DNA of 64,000 bases, taken from positions 186,001 to 250,000 of the forward strand of contig JAMPIT010000348.1 of NCBI GenBank assembly GCA_026261815.1, read 5' to 3'. Every line of letters starts with the position of its first letter. The first letter of the stretch is position 1. Under the pieces are notes generated by a model. That model was given only the letters and a program-made list of their open reading frames with translations, was not told the origin of the DNA and did no database searches. Position numbers and translations under genes: made by a program. The DNA is from Monarcha castaneiventris obscurior (lineage: Eukaryota; Chordata; Aves; Passeriformes; Monarchidae). This document shows positions 25,298 to 32,881 of this stretch, in pieces.

Positions 25298-27250
25298 TTA
25301 CAGCATTTGTTGGCGGCCTAAAACCAGAATGTTGGCCCGCTCTAAACGGGTCTGGATAAAAGAAACCAGTTTGTTCAGCAGGCACGGTCCAAAGGTAAAA
25401 GCTAAAAGCAACATTGCCAATGGACCTATCAATGTGGAAATTAGTGTGGTCAGCCACGGTGATTGATTGAACCAGGACTCAAACCAGCTCTGCTGAGCTT
25501 CCCTGTCTTTCTGTCTCTGAGCCAGTCTATCTTGAAGTTCTGCCATGGAGTCTCTGACAACTCCTGTGTGATCGGCGTAAAAGCAGCATTCCTCTTTCAA
25601 GGCAGCACACAAACCTCCTTGTTGCATGAACAAGAGGTCCAGTCCTCGCCTGTTCTGCAGAACCACTTCTGAGAGTGAGGAAACTGATTTCTCTAGAAAG
25701 GAGATGGATTTCTCGATCCTCTGCAAGTCCTCATCGATGGTCATTTGTAGCTGAGACAGTCCTTGATGTCGGGTCGCAAGAGCTGAGATACCTGTGGCCG
25801 TTCCGGCTGCTCCCAGGCCGAGCAACATTGCAATTGTTACCCCTGTTATCAGTTCTCTTTTGTGGAGTCGGCTGGGTTTTTCAAAAAGGTTGTACACCTC
25901 TTCATCTGAGTGGTATATGACCCTGGGAACAATTAGAACTTGAACACAGAAGTCAGTGGAATCATTGAATTTGGCCAGAGACACACAAGGACTCACTCCA
26001 GATCGCTGACAAACCCACATCCCAGATGCAGACGGAACCACCCACTTATTGTTTCTGTTGGGCTTGACAACTTTGGTGCAGATGTTGCCTTTCTTTGCTA
26101 AGGTCGCATTGCCAAAGCATCTGCCCTTGCCCGTGACCTGACTCAGGGTGATTCCTCTGCGGGGAGTATCCCACCTGCATTGGTGAGGGGCGTCGGCTGT
26201 GGAGTAACTGAAAGGGATTTCTAAAGCAACTCCTTCATAAAAGGGAGGTTTGACATCATAGCAAAGCCAGCAGGAATTAGTTAGGTTTGGGTTGGATTCA
26301 TTTAGGGATAAAAAGGTGGCTTCTAACATACGAAAGACTGGATCTGGGTCAGATCCGGTTAAACTTATCTGGGGAGCATCTGCGTGACCGATCAGGGTAT
26401 CAGTGACCTTAGTGGGCAAGGCTTTGGAGTGGGTTGTGTTTCTCCCTTTCAGCACGTCCTTAATAACTTTGTTGGGCCCGATCGCCCTGGATGCTCGTGG
26501 CTGAAGCTTGATAATTCGCACATTCACCCACTCCTTTGACCCTTGAATGACTGCTGTCCACGTCCTGCCTGTGGCCCAACTAGGGTGATTTGGCTGCAAA
26601 ACGGTCATGTTATAGTCAGTGCACCTTTGGGATTTAGTGAATTTGTGATGGTTTCGGTAAAACTTTTCTTGGAAGATAGCAGGTTGCTTACAGCCGGTGG
26701 GTGCCCAGGTGAACTGTAAAAATTCATCGGGTCTCTGAGGCTCCCACCCAGGTCCTGATGGTCTGGCATCTGTAACAATGGTTTCACAGCCCCAGTACCC
26801 ACAATGTCCCCACCCCGGGTAATTGCAGTATTTCTTTCCTGGGTTTGAGGCTGGGCACCAATAGGATAGATGCATATGTGTAACATGAGGGGAATAGGGG
26901 TTTATTTTTGGTTTTCCAGGGAATAGATCAGTAACACGGATCACAAAAGATGGGGTGTTTGGTGTGGTGGTTTCTCTGAGCACCTTGTCATTTGACAGGT
27001 GTTGCATGACCCACCTGAACGGCTGATGAGAGTAATGGTTTGGACTGGCTTGTCCTCTGGCAACAAGCCCCAACAGCAAAATCATATAAAAACACTGCTG
27101 ATGTTTGGTTCTCACCGATGCAGGATTCTTAGGTGCTGCTTGACGGCTTGGAGGTCTGTCACTTTCTTCTGGGACAGGGGTGTACGCATTACGGGGGTGT
27201 CTCACGAGCATGTCCTGCAAACAGAAACTCACAGTTTTCATTAGCCTCAT
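25298..27250 (-). CDS. env: env, gamma-type envelope glycoprotein, full-length open frame
   Basis: The frame is open for 650 codons. A hydrophobic signal segment is at about 54-66, so the leader is long. SU carries CWLC at 327-330, the disulfide-isomerase motif of gamma-type envelopes. A furin site RLHKR (461-465) is followed by a glycine/alanine-rich fusion peptide (about 466-491). TM has a heptad-like helix (about 497-535), the region corresponding to the immunosuppressive peptide (about 531-547) and CX6CC (C548, C555, C556). A membrane span lies at about 599-625, with a cytoplasmic tail of about 25 residues. N-glycosylation sequons include N214, N271, N317, N322, N381, N429 and N595. It would bind a receptor and drive membrane fusion. 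There is no stop or frame break, in contrast to gag and pol. The start may be the Met at 27,250 or a spliced leader. Confidence 0.96.
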   Translation of the reverse strand: MRLMKTVSFCLQDMLVRHPRNAYTPVPEESDRPPSRQAAPKNPASVRTKHQQCFYMILLLGLVARGQASPNHYSHQPFRWVMQHLSNDKVLRETTTPNTPSFVIRVTDLFPGKPKINPYSPHVTHMHLSYWCPASNPGKKYCNYPGWGHCGYWGCETIVTDARPSGPGWEPQRPDEFLQFTWAPTGCKQPAIFQEKFYRNHHKFTKSQRCTDYNMTVLQPNHPSWATGRTWTAVIQGSKEWVNVRIIKLQPRASRAIGPNKVIKDVLKGRNTTHSKALPTKVTDTLIGHADAPQISLTGSDPDPVFRMLEATFLSLNESNPNLTNSCWLCYDVKPPFYEGVALEIPFSYSTADAPHQCRWDTPRRGITLSQVTGKGRCFGNATLAKKGNICTKVVKPNRNNKWVVPSASGMWVCQRSGVSPCVSLAKFNDSTDFCVQVLIVPRVIYHSDEEVYNLFEKPSRLHKRELITGVTIAMLLGLGAAGTATGISALATRHQGLSQLQMTIDEDLQRIEKSISFLEKSVSSLSEVVLQNRRGLDLLFMQQGGLCAALKEECCFYADHTGVVRDSMAELQDRLAQRQKDREAQQSWFESWFNQSPWLTTLISTLIGPLAMLLLAFTFGPCLLNKLVSFIQTRLERANILVLGRQQML

Positions 27251-27440
27251 TCTGCTCCTTTTGAAGGTCTGGCTTTATTGATTTCAGTGGACACCACCTG
27301 ATTCTGCCTTCCTTTTTAACAGCTGCGTACCCTCGCCCCGTAAGCACCAACCTCCAGCCCCGTTCCCATTCGCCTAGCTCATTTTTAATTATAACCTTTG
27401 GGCCCTCCTCTAGGGCTCGGGTGGCCCAATGTTTTTGAGC
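27189..27440 (-). pseudogene. pol: Out-of-frame remnant of the integrase C-terminal domain
   Basis: This frame is shifted by one base relative to pol and is open from about 27,449 to UAA at 27,191-27,189. It contains HWATRAL, tryptophans in GEWERGW, GRGYAAV and IRWCPLKSIKPD, the small beta-barrel signature of the integrase C-terminus. It overlaps the 5' end of env by about 60 nt, as a native pol end often does. It has no start of its own. It is best read as the end of pol displaced by a 1-nt insertion (or 2-nt deletion), or by an assembly error. Confidence 0.82.
27211..27232 (-). promoter_or_regulatory. Candidate 3' splice site for env mRNA
   Basis: A pyrimidine-rich tttctgtttgcag (sense) ends with AG at 27,216-27,215. 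The exon would start at 27,214 on an env codon boundary, and the donor at gag codon 7 also ends on a codon boundary, so the two are in phase. Use of this site removes the first env AUGs (27,250 and 27,241) and leaves AUG at 27,211 or the gag AUG as start. It is a prediction. Confidence 0.6.
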
Positions 27441-29797
27441 AGGACTGTTTCATCGCCCCTGCAGAACTGATTCAGTGCTAGCAAAGCAGTTGCCAGTATA
27501 CGCGCCTGGTCCCCTGAGGGAATGGAATTTTCAAAGCCTTCTGCTTTTGCTAGTACTTCTAACTTGGTTTTCAGGGTCTGATTTGCTCGCTCAACAATGG
27601 CCTGCCCGGTGCTGTTACACGGAATACCTTGTACCAAGGTGATGTCCCATTTTGAGGCGAATTCCTGCACTGGTTTGGAGGTAAAATTGGAACCATTGTC
27701 AGTTTTGATTTGTTTGGGAATGCCAAGCCATGCCATGGCTGTCAGCCAGTGCTGAATTGTGGCTTTAGAGTTAGTTTTGGGGTGTTGTGTGGCCACAATT
27801 ATCCCGCTATAAGTGTCCACTGTCACTGCAAGCCATGCTCGAGGCTTCAGCAGCTGGCATAAAGTGAAGTCTGACTGCCAGATCTCTGAGGGCTTGAGAC
27901 CTCTCGGGTTGATCCCACTGGACCATAGGGGTGACTTCTGGCAATGAGGGCAGGTGGCCACTACATGTTTTGCATCCACTGTCGAGATCCCGCATCTCTT
28001 CGCCAGTGCCTTGGCTCCGATGTGGAGCGATTCATGCAATTGACGAGCTTTTTGCAATGTCCACACTCCCTTTGCTGCGGCATCTGCCTTGTCATTGCCG
28101 GTCTGGAAGTAACCTTTAATTGGATTGTGGCTGTTGACATGAATGACAGACACTGTGCCCTGTCGCGAGGAGAGTGCTTCTTCCAGCATTAGAGCTGCTG
28201 CAGATGTTGACACACCTGGTCCTGACATGGCTAGGCAGAGCCTTGCCACGAATATAGAGTCCGTCACGATGTTGAGGTGTTCCTCCTGGAAAAGTCCACA
28301 CGCCAAGACCACTGCTGCTGCTTCCAGCTGCTGGACTGACAATGTAGGATCACATTTCTTGATGCAGCGCCACTGTTCTCCCACCTGCCACACCACTGCT
28401 GCAGTAGAAGTTGTGGAAGAGGCATCTGTGAAGACTGTCGGTCCTGGCAGCGGGCGGTCTGTGACTTTTGGTGGCATGTCTATGTCCACAATGTCCAGTA
28501 GCTGGGTCCAAGGTGGTCTGGTGGCGTAGGAGATTTCTCCTCCGAAGCCTGCGAGAGCAAGAGCTAGGTACTCTGGTATCGTGGTTGATTCTATGATTGG
28601 CTGCTTGCGGAAGGGGAGGTGGATTCTTGTCAGCTCAGTTCCCAGGTGCCTCAGGGCGAGTTTTCTGCCCTTCATGATGAGGTTAGCGATGCATTCGATT
28701 CCTGGGGAGAATGCACGAGCCGGTTTTCCAAGGACCACCCATTGGATCAGTCGGGACTTATCTGAAGGTCCTTGAGCCAGTGCACCCACTCCTCCCTTCG
28801 GTGTGAAGTGGACATATAAATCAAGCGGCATGCTCGGGTTCCACCTGGCCAAAGTGCCAGTGGACATCTGATGCTCGATGAAGTCAAGGGAGCTGGTTGC
28901 TTGTGGCGTTAATTGTTTGGGTTCCCAGGGGTGCTTTTCTTTCAGGAGGTCATATAAAGGGTCCATGACCTCAGGAGGGATCAGGACGATGTTGCGGAGC
29001 CACTGCAGAGATCCCACGAGGCGCTGCACGTCATGAAGTGTCTTGATGTCTCGGCGGATCTTCACCTTGGGGGGTGTCACATAGGAATTTGTGATCCCCA
29101 CTCCCAGGAAGGTCACGCAGGGTCCTTTCTTGATCTTTGCACTCGCGATCTCGAAGCCGTTTGCCTGGAGGGTCTCTGTAATTGTGGACACCAAGTAATC
29201 CACCTGGTTTGCCGATGGTGCAGCAACGAGGATGTCGTCCATGTATTGGATGATGGTTGCATCAGGGTAGGAATGTCGGACTGGTGTCAGTGCCTTGTCC
29301 ACGGTGATCTGGCATATGGTCGGGCTATGTACAAAGCCCTGTGGCAGCACTTTCCACTGAAAGCGAAGGTTGGGTCTGCTGCCATTTGGGGACACAACAG
29401 AAAAAGCGAAACGTTCTTTGTCCTCAGGGTGCAGGGGTATTGAAAAGAAACAGTCTTTGATGTCCAGCACTGCGCATGGCTGTCCTTCTGGGATGGCTGA
29501 GTTCATGGGCAGCAGTGTTTGAACTGGGCCCATGGGTTTGGCTGTCTTGTTCACCTCCCTCAGGTCATGGATGAGGCGGTAACTTTCTCCAGACTTTTTG
29601 GGGATTACAAATACAGGGGTATTCCAAGGGCTGACAGAGGGTTCTATGTGACCCTTTTGTAGCTCACGGTTCACTATTTCCAGCAAAGCTGCCATTCGAG
29701 GCTCTGACAGAGGCCACTGCTCCACGTAGATGATTTCTGATGATTTCCAAGTCAATTTAATTGGCAGCTGTGGATGAATTGCAGTGGCCTTCATGAT
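27410..29797 (-). CDS. pol: pol, reverse transcriptase-RNase H-integrase (integrase C-terminus lost)
   Basis: The frame is -1 to pro. Residues are numbered from the Met at 29,794. Reverse transcriptase: first catalytic Asp at D111 (LDIKD), with Y184-M-D-D187. RNase H: D457, E491, D512 and D568. Integrase: zinc-binding H587, H591, C615, C618, then the D,D(35)E triad D642, D699 and E735. All catalytic residues are present. The frame stops at 27,410, about 60 residues after the catalytic Glu, because of a frame slip near 27,440-27,452. The C-terminal DNA-binding domain is encoded in the next frame. Reverse transcriptase and RNase H could be functional; the integrase is probably defective. Confidence 0.95.
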   Translation of the reverse strand: MMKATAIHPQLPIKLTWKSSEIIYVEQWPLSEPRMAALLEIVNRELQKGHIEPSVSPWNTPVFVIPKKSGESYRLIHDLREVNKTAKPMGPVQTLLPMNSAIPEGQPCAVLDIKDCFFSIPLHPEDKERFAFSVVSPNGSRPNLRFQWKVLPQGFVHSPTICQITVDKALTPVRHSYPDATIIQYMDDILVAAPSANQVDYLVSTITETLQANGFEIASAKIKKGPCVTFLGVGITNSYVTPPKVKIRRDIKTLHDVQRLVGSLQWLRNIVLIPPEVMDPLYDLLKEKHPWEPKQLTPQATSSLDFIEHQMSTGTLARWNPSMPLDLYVHFTPKGGVGALAQGPSDKSRLIQWVVLGKPARAFSPGIECIANLIMKGRKLALRHLGTELTRIHLPFRKQPIIESTTIPEYLALALAGFGGEISYATRPPWTQLLDIVDIDMPPKVTDRPLPGPTVFTDASSTTSTAAVVWQVGEQWRCIKKCDPTLSVQQLEAAAVVLACGLFQEEHLNIVTDSIFVARLCLAMSGPGVSTSAAALMLEEALSSRQGTVSVIHVNSHNPIKGYFQTGNDKADAAAKGVWTLQKARQLHESLHIGAKALAKRCGISTVDAKHVVATCPHCQKSPLWSSGINPRGLKPSEIWQSDFTLCQLLKPRAWLAVTVDTYSGIIVATQHPKTNSKATIQHWLTAMAWLGIPKQIKTDNGSNFTSKPVQEFASKWDITLVQGIPCNSTGQAIVERANQTLKTKLEVLAKAEGFENSIPSGDQARILATALLALNQFCRGDETVLLKNIGPPEP

Positions 29798-30423
29798 AAA
29801 TTTGTCATTTTAACTCCCAGCAGAGCAAGGACATCCCTTCCTATCAAAGGTGGAGAGTTCTGTAGAATGTAAGGGTAGACTGCCACTGTCTGTTCTGGTC
29901 CCTCTTTTGTGTGGAGTGTTATAGCTACCAACTGGGTGCTTTTCCACGCCCGGGACGGTTCTCCCACACCATTCACTGGAGGGACTTCTTTAAATTGCCA
30001 GTGCTGTGGCCAATGGGCTTGGGGAATAATTGTACAGTCTGAACCCGTGTCTGCCCAAAACTGAAGCCCTATGGTGTGGGGATCCTGACTGCCATAGAGG
30101 CGGCACACCCCCCACACTGTCAGAGGCTCCTTCCCTATTTTCATGGCCAGGGCCACCCAGGGACTCTGCCCTGGGGCGCCCCCTGCTGGCCCTGTGGCAC
30201 AATCGCGGCTTTTGGCTGCGGTGGAAGCGAGAGTGCTGCTGGCGGTGCTGCGTAACTCTGCAATTGCACCGTTTGTGTGGGTGCAAGACTGGCTGTCTCC
30301 TGCGGGGGCATGGGGAATAGGGGCCCCCCACCCCACTGGGGGTTGGCATAGATGGGCCGCGTCGCGTTCGCAGCGGGAGGAGGCTGGGTGCGGCCGGCAC
30401 GCCCCCTCCCTCTTCCGTTTCCC
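29791..30423 (-). CDS. pro: pro, retroviral aspartic protease (frameshift product)
   Basis: The frame is -1 relative to gag, entered at GGGAAAC, and open to UGA at 29,793-29,791. The first 80-90 residues are basic and low complexity and overlap the gag tail. The protease domain follows, with active-site DTG in WADTGSDCTII, a glycine-containing flap segment (VNGVG), and the conserved C-terminal LIGRDVLALLG. It acts as a homodimer to cut the Gag and Pol polyproteins. Betaretroviral pro genes often include a dUTPase. Here there is little room and no dUTPase motif, so it appears to be absent. The frame is intact. It depends on gag translation getting past the UGA at 31,734. Confidence 0.93.
   Translation of the reverse strand, partial: GKRKREGACRPHPASSRCERDAAHLCQPPVGWGAPIPHAPAGDSQSCTHTNGAIAELRSTASSTLASTAAKSRDCATGPAGGAPGQSPWVALAMKIGKEPLTVWGVCRLYGSQDPHTIGLQFWADTGSDCTIIPQAHWPQHWQFKEVPPVNGVGEPSRAWKSTQLVAITLHTKEGPEQTVAVYPYILQNSPPLIGRDVLALLGVKMTNLS
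29797..29803 (-). promoter_or_regulatory. -1 ribosomal frameshift site AAATTTA (pro to pol)
   Basis: A AAT TTA is in phase with pro, two codons before its stop. After the slip the next codon starts at 29,797 and the pol frame runs on. The heptamer fits the X XXY YYZ rule. With the gag-pro site, this gives the two-frameshift betaretroviral plan. Confidence 0.85.
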
Positions 30424-31733
30424 TGGGACCGGGACCTGCATTCCCTAGCAAAATGTCCCTTCTTCCCACACCCCCAACAAGGTCCTCTCGCGCGTGCTTG
30501 AGATAGAGGCACCGCCGAGGGAGGCTGTGATTTCTGGGGACAGCCCGTTGCGATGTGGCCTGCCTGACCACATTTAAAACATGCCATTGCATTGGCCAGA
30601 TCACGTACGGCCGCCTGGCAGGGAGTCAGTGTTTCCTCCCTAACAACGTGTTTTATCATATCAGCCAGGCTGGCTCCAATTGGAACGGAGCGCAGAATTT
30701 CCTTGGTTCTGGAGTTACTCTGTTGTCTCAAACAGTCCATCACGACTGGGCCTTTTGCCGCCGCAGGCAGCGTGGATGCGTCTACCGCCGCTTGTAGACG
30801 GTCTACAAACTGCGTGAAGCTCTCACTCTCTGTTTGTTTTATGGTGGACCACGGGGAAGGTCTGGCAACCACACGGGAAGCGGCTCTTATTGCTTCCCTT
30901 GCAGCTCGGGTTGTGGCTCTGATTTCCTCAGCCCGTAATTGTGCAGCTTGCTGCTGAGGAGTGATTATATCGTCGTGCCTTCCTGTTAGTCTAGACAGGC
31001 TTGATCCATGTAGTGGCTGCCCTGCTCCGGACGACTGAGCTAAAAGGTTTGTGCATTGGTCTCTCCATTCCTGTTTAAAAACTATCATACCAGCCCCATC
31101 AAAAATCATGCGACCTATTTGTATAATGTCAAAGGGGAGCAGGTTTTCACTACAAAATAGTCCATCTATGAGAGTAGATACAATGGCAGAGTCCATCCCT
31201 TTTTCTGAAATCGCTTTGACTATTGTTTGTATGTCTTTAGGATTAATGGGATTGTAAACCTGTTGCTGGTTCCCGTCTTGCCCAGTGACTCTCACAGGGA
31301 AGGCATGGACTGTCGCCGAGGGGGCCCACTCTGCACATGCTATTTTTATTTGTCCCCAGTCAGTAAATTTGTATTGTGTTTGCTTCCCAGTACAAATTAT
31401 AGCTTTATTTGTTTTCGCTTTAAATTGCGTCTGTTCTACTTCTTCCGAACTCGCATCTCCGTCAGTTTCCGATGTCTCAGAGCTGGAGGAGCTGCTGTCG
31501 GACTCAAGACCGGAAGCCGAGTGGTATAGGACTTCCGGGATTCCCTGGGTTTTCCTGCGGCCCCGGCCCCGCTCCTCCCCCTGGGGGTGGTGCCGATCCC
31601 GCCCCTTGGGTTGGCCCTGCCCCCCGCAAGGGGAGGTCTCTCCCTTAGATGGAAACAGCATTGAGCACGGCTCTTGGCTGGGCATGCGCCCTCTGCTGCT
31701 CTCCCGCGCAAGCGCGCTTGCAGCTTCCCCTTC
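30141..31733 (-). CDS. gag: gag, C-terminal part (capsid and nucleocapsid), same frame after the UGA
   Basis: The frame reopens directly after the UGA; its first Met is at 31,685 (514 codons from there). Numbered from that Met, an acidic/serine-rich stretch lies at about 60-85 and the capsid at about 100-350. The capsid includes a major homology region (about 284-301, QTESESFTQFVDRL). Two CCHC zinc knuckles follow, C369-C372-H377-C382 and C403-C406-H411-C416, the RNA-packaging nucleocapsid. The GGGAAAC slippery site lies just after the second knuckle, and unshifted ribosomes add a Pro/Gly/Arg/Gln-rich tail of about 90 residues. There is no promoter or strong start of its own, so without read-through of the UGA capsid would probably not be made. 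Confidence 0.92.
   Translation of the reverse strand, partial: EGEAASALARESSRGRMPSQEPCSMLFPSKGETSPCGGQGQPKGRDRHHPQGEERGRGRRKTQGIPEVLYHSASGLESDSSSSSSETSETDGDASSEEVEQTQFKAKTNKAIICTGKQTQYKFTDWGQIKIACAEWAPSATVHAFPVRVTGQDGNQQQVYNPINPKDIQTIVKAISEKGMDSAIVSTLIDGLFCSENLLPFDIIQIGRMIFDGAGMIVFKQEWRDQCTNLLAQSSGAGQPLHGSSLSRLTGRHDDIITPQQQAAQLRAEEIRATTRAAREAIRAASRVVARPSPWSTIKQTESESFTQFVDRLQAAVDASTLPAAAKGPVVMDCLRQQSNSRTKEILRSVPIGASLADMIKHVVREETLTPCQAAVRDLANAMACFKCGQAGHIATGCPQKSQPPSAVPLSQARARGPCWGCGKKGHFARECRSRSQGNGRGRGRAGRTQPPPAANATRPIYANPQWGGGPLFPMPPQETASLAPTQTVQLQSYAAPPAALSLPPQPKAAIVPQGQQGAPQGRVPGWPWP
30417..30423 (-). promoter_or_regulatory. -1 ribosomal frameshift site GGGAAAC (gag to pro)
   Basis: The heptamer is in the correct phase of the gag frame (G GGA AAC) directly after the second zinc knuckle. 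Slipping back one base enters the open pro frame. GGGAAAC is an established slippery sequence at a betaretroviral gag-pro junction. A downstream stem or pseudoknot would be expected; the following sequence is GC-rich, but I did not fold it. Confidence 0.85.
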
Positions 31734-32489
31734 TCACGCCTGCGCAGCAGCGAACACCCCCACTCTTTGTTCGTTCCCGCCGGTCAGACCCTGGCCCCGC
31801 CCGTCTCTTTGCTCGCCCACGCCATTTTTTGCCGGGTATGGCGGGGGGGAAGCGGCCGCCCTCACCCCTTCCCTATGTCTTTTCTCGTTTTCCCTCGCTT
31901 TGTCTGTCAACTCCTCCCAAAAAGACTTCGCATATTGCTGCGCCTCCAGCATGGATTCGCTGGCCGGCGGCGGAGAGACGGATGAGGAGACCGCAGACGT
32001 TTGGGAAGGTTCCGCGGGGGGGGGTGGACCCGGCGGGCTTGGGGAGAGGGTCGGCAGGTTCCCTGGGGGCCCCGGGCCGTCTGAATTCAAGTTTGGGGAG
32101 AAGGGAAACGCGCCCGGTCCCCGCAGACCCCCGCTCTCCGATGGATCGCCCTCGGGGTCTGTCTGTGTCCCTGCCCCCACCCCTAGCTTAGGGGTAGCTA
32201 ATAAACATGCACGCGCGGCACTCCAGGTCTCTTGTTCCTCCATCGCCTGGCGTAAAGCCGTTTCTACTTTTCCCCACGCCTTGAGACATTTACCGCTGCC
32301 TGACGATTTTGTGTACTCCGCCAGAACGTGAGTACATTTCTCCCACACCTCCGGGTGCAAAATTTCCACGGGGCGTTCAATCGCTCCAAGTTCTAAAAGC
32401 TTCGCAATAGCGAGGTAAAAATCTTTAAGCTTACACCTAATTCCCCATTGTTTATAGAGTGAACTCACGACTTTAGCTAGCGCTTCCAT
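31734..32489 (-). CDS. gag: gag, N-terminal part (matrix and proline-rich region), ends at in-frame UGA
   Basis: This 251-codon frame starts at the first AUG of the leader, about 150 nt inside the 5' LTR. Residues 1-100 form a compact charged/hydrophobic segment beginning MEALAKVVSS, which fits a matrix domain. A proline- and serine-rich linker follows (about 108-180). A PPPY motif at 215-218 is a likely late domain that recruits NEDD4-type ubiquitin ligases for budding. Translation ends at UGA (31,736-31,734). The same frame then continues without another stop through capsid and nucleocapsid, so this is one broken gene. The stop could be a CpG-type CGA-to-TGA change. As it stands, only the matrix-PPPY part would be made unless the UGA is read through. 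Confidence 0.9.
   Translation of the reverse strand: MEALAKVVSSLYKQWGIRCKLKDFYLAIAKLLELGAIERPVEILHPEVWEKCTHVLAEYTKSSGSGKCLKAWGKVETALRQAMEEQETWSAARACLLATPKLGVGAGTQTDPEGDPSESGGLRGPGAFPFSPNLNSDGPGPPGNLPTLSPSPPGPPPPAEPSQTSAVSSSVSPPPASESMLEAQQYAKSFWEELTDKARENEKRHREGVRAAASPPPYPAKNGVGEQRDGRGQGLTGGNEQRVGVFAAAQA
32463..32469 (-). promoter_or_regulatory. Candidate 5' splice site inside gag (after codon 7)
   Basis: GTGAGT (sense) begins at 32,468, leaving exactly seven gag codons (ATG at 32,489-32,487) in the upstream exon. It matches the vertebrate donor consensus. Alpharetroviruses also place their donor a few codons into gag, so that spliced Env starts at the gag AUG. A phase-compatible acceptor lies at the start of env. 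The site is predicted, with no transcript evidence. Confidence 0.6.
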
Positions 32490-32615
32490 GGTGATCGTGG
32501 ATCCTCTCGAGGGCGTCCCCTCCGCCTGAGAGCAACTTCGTTGCCTTGGCCGCTGAGTTCGTCCAGGTGATCCCCGCTGCCCGAGCTTTTCTTCTCCCTT
32601 TTTCCTCCTTCTTTT

Positions 32616-32633
32616 CCCGGGTTGACGGCACCA
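32616..32633 (-). other. Primer-binding-site-like sequence
   Basis: In the sense direction the sequence starts TGGTGCCGT, four bases after the LTR end, where a primer binding site is expected. The first nine bases fit the 3' end of tRNA-His, as I recall it, better than other common retroviral primers. The rest of the 18-nt window fits poorly. The position is sound, but the tRNA assignment is tentative. Confidence 0.6.
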
Positions 32634-32759
32634 GAAATGTTGCCCTCTGCTATGAAGGCATGGCGACCTGGTTCAAGGCCTCAGCACGGCAGCACGGCCT
32701 CCCCCGTGCCACTCGGTCCAGGACACACAGACACCAATGTGGTGGATGGTCAAATGGCG

Positions 32760-32789
32760 TTTATTATCTTGTCTCATGGGGCTATATAG
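32760..32789 (-). promoter_or_regulatory. 5' LTR core promoter (TATA-like box) with AATAAA
   Basis: The same arrangement as in the 3' LTR: ctatatag at 32,782-32,789, then AATAAA at 32,765-32,760 in the sense direction. In the 5' LTR this would drive the genomic RNA and, by splicing, the env RNA. The TATA-like octamer is its own reverse complement, so direction depends on the surrounding U3. Confidence 0.7.
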
Positions 32790-32849
32790 TCCAGGGGCTA
32801 CTCTAGTCGGGAAAGGGGGATTGTGGGATGGCCAGGGTTAGCAGTGAGT

Positions 32850-32881
32850 GGAAAACTACTGGGGTGGAAAACTACTGGGGT
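32850..32881 (-). repeat. Tandem 16-bp duplication in U3 (5' LTR)
   Basis: The unit ggaaaactactggggt occurs twice, end to end, about 60-100 bp upstream of the TATA-like box. An identical duplication is at 24,985-25,016 in the 3' LTR. Short tandem repeats in U3 are typical of retroviral enhancers. No specific binding factor is assigned. Confidence 0.75.

Noticed and set aside
28143..29443. Plus-strand frames opposite pol
   Set aside because: Shadow frames; the minus-strand frame carries the complete set of RT, RNase H and integrase residues.
29990..30441. dUTPase domain in pro
   Set aside because: The N-terminal part is low-complexity and overlaps the Gag tail. No dUTPase motif was seen, and the length is too short for it plus a protease.
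30143..30957. Plus-strand frames opposite pro and gag
   Set aside because: Shadow frames of the overlapping gag and pro coding region.
31285..32331. 348-codon plus-strand frame opposite gag
   Set aside because: It is antisense to the GC-rich gag linker and leader, where stops are rare. It has no protein features, and gag on the other strand explains the openness.
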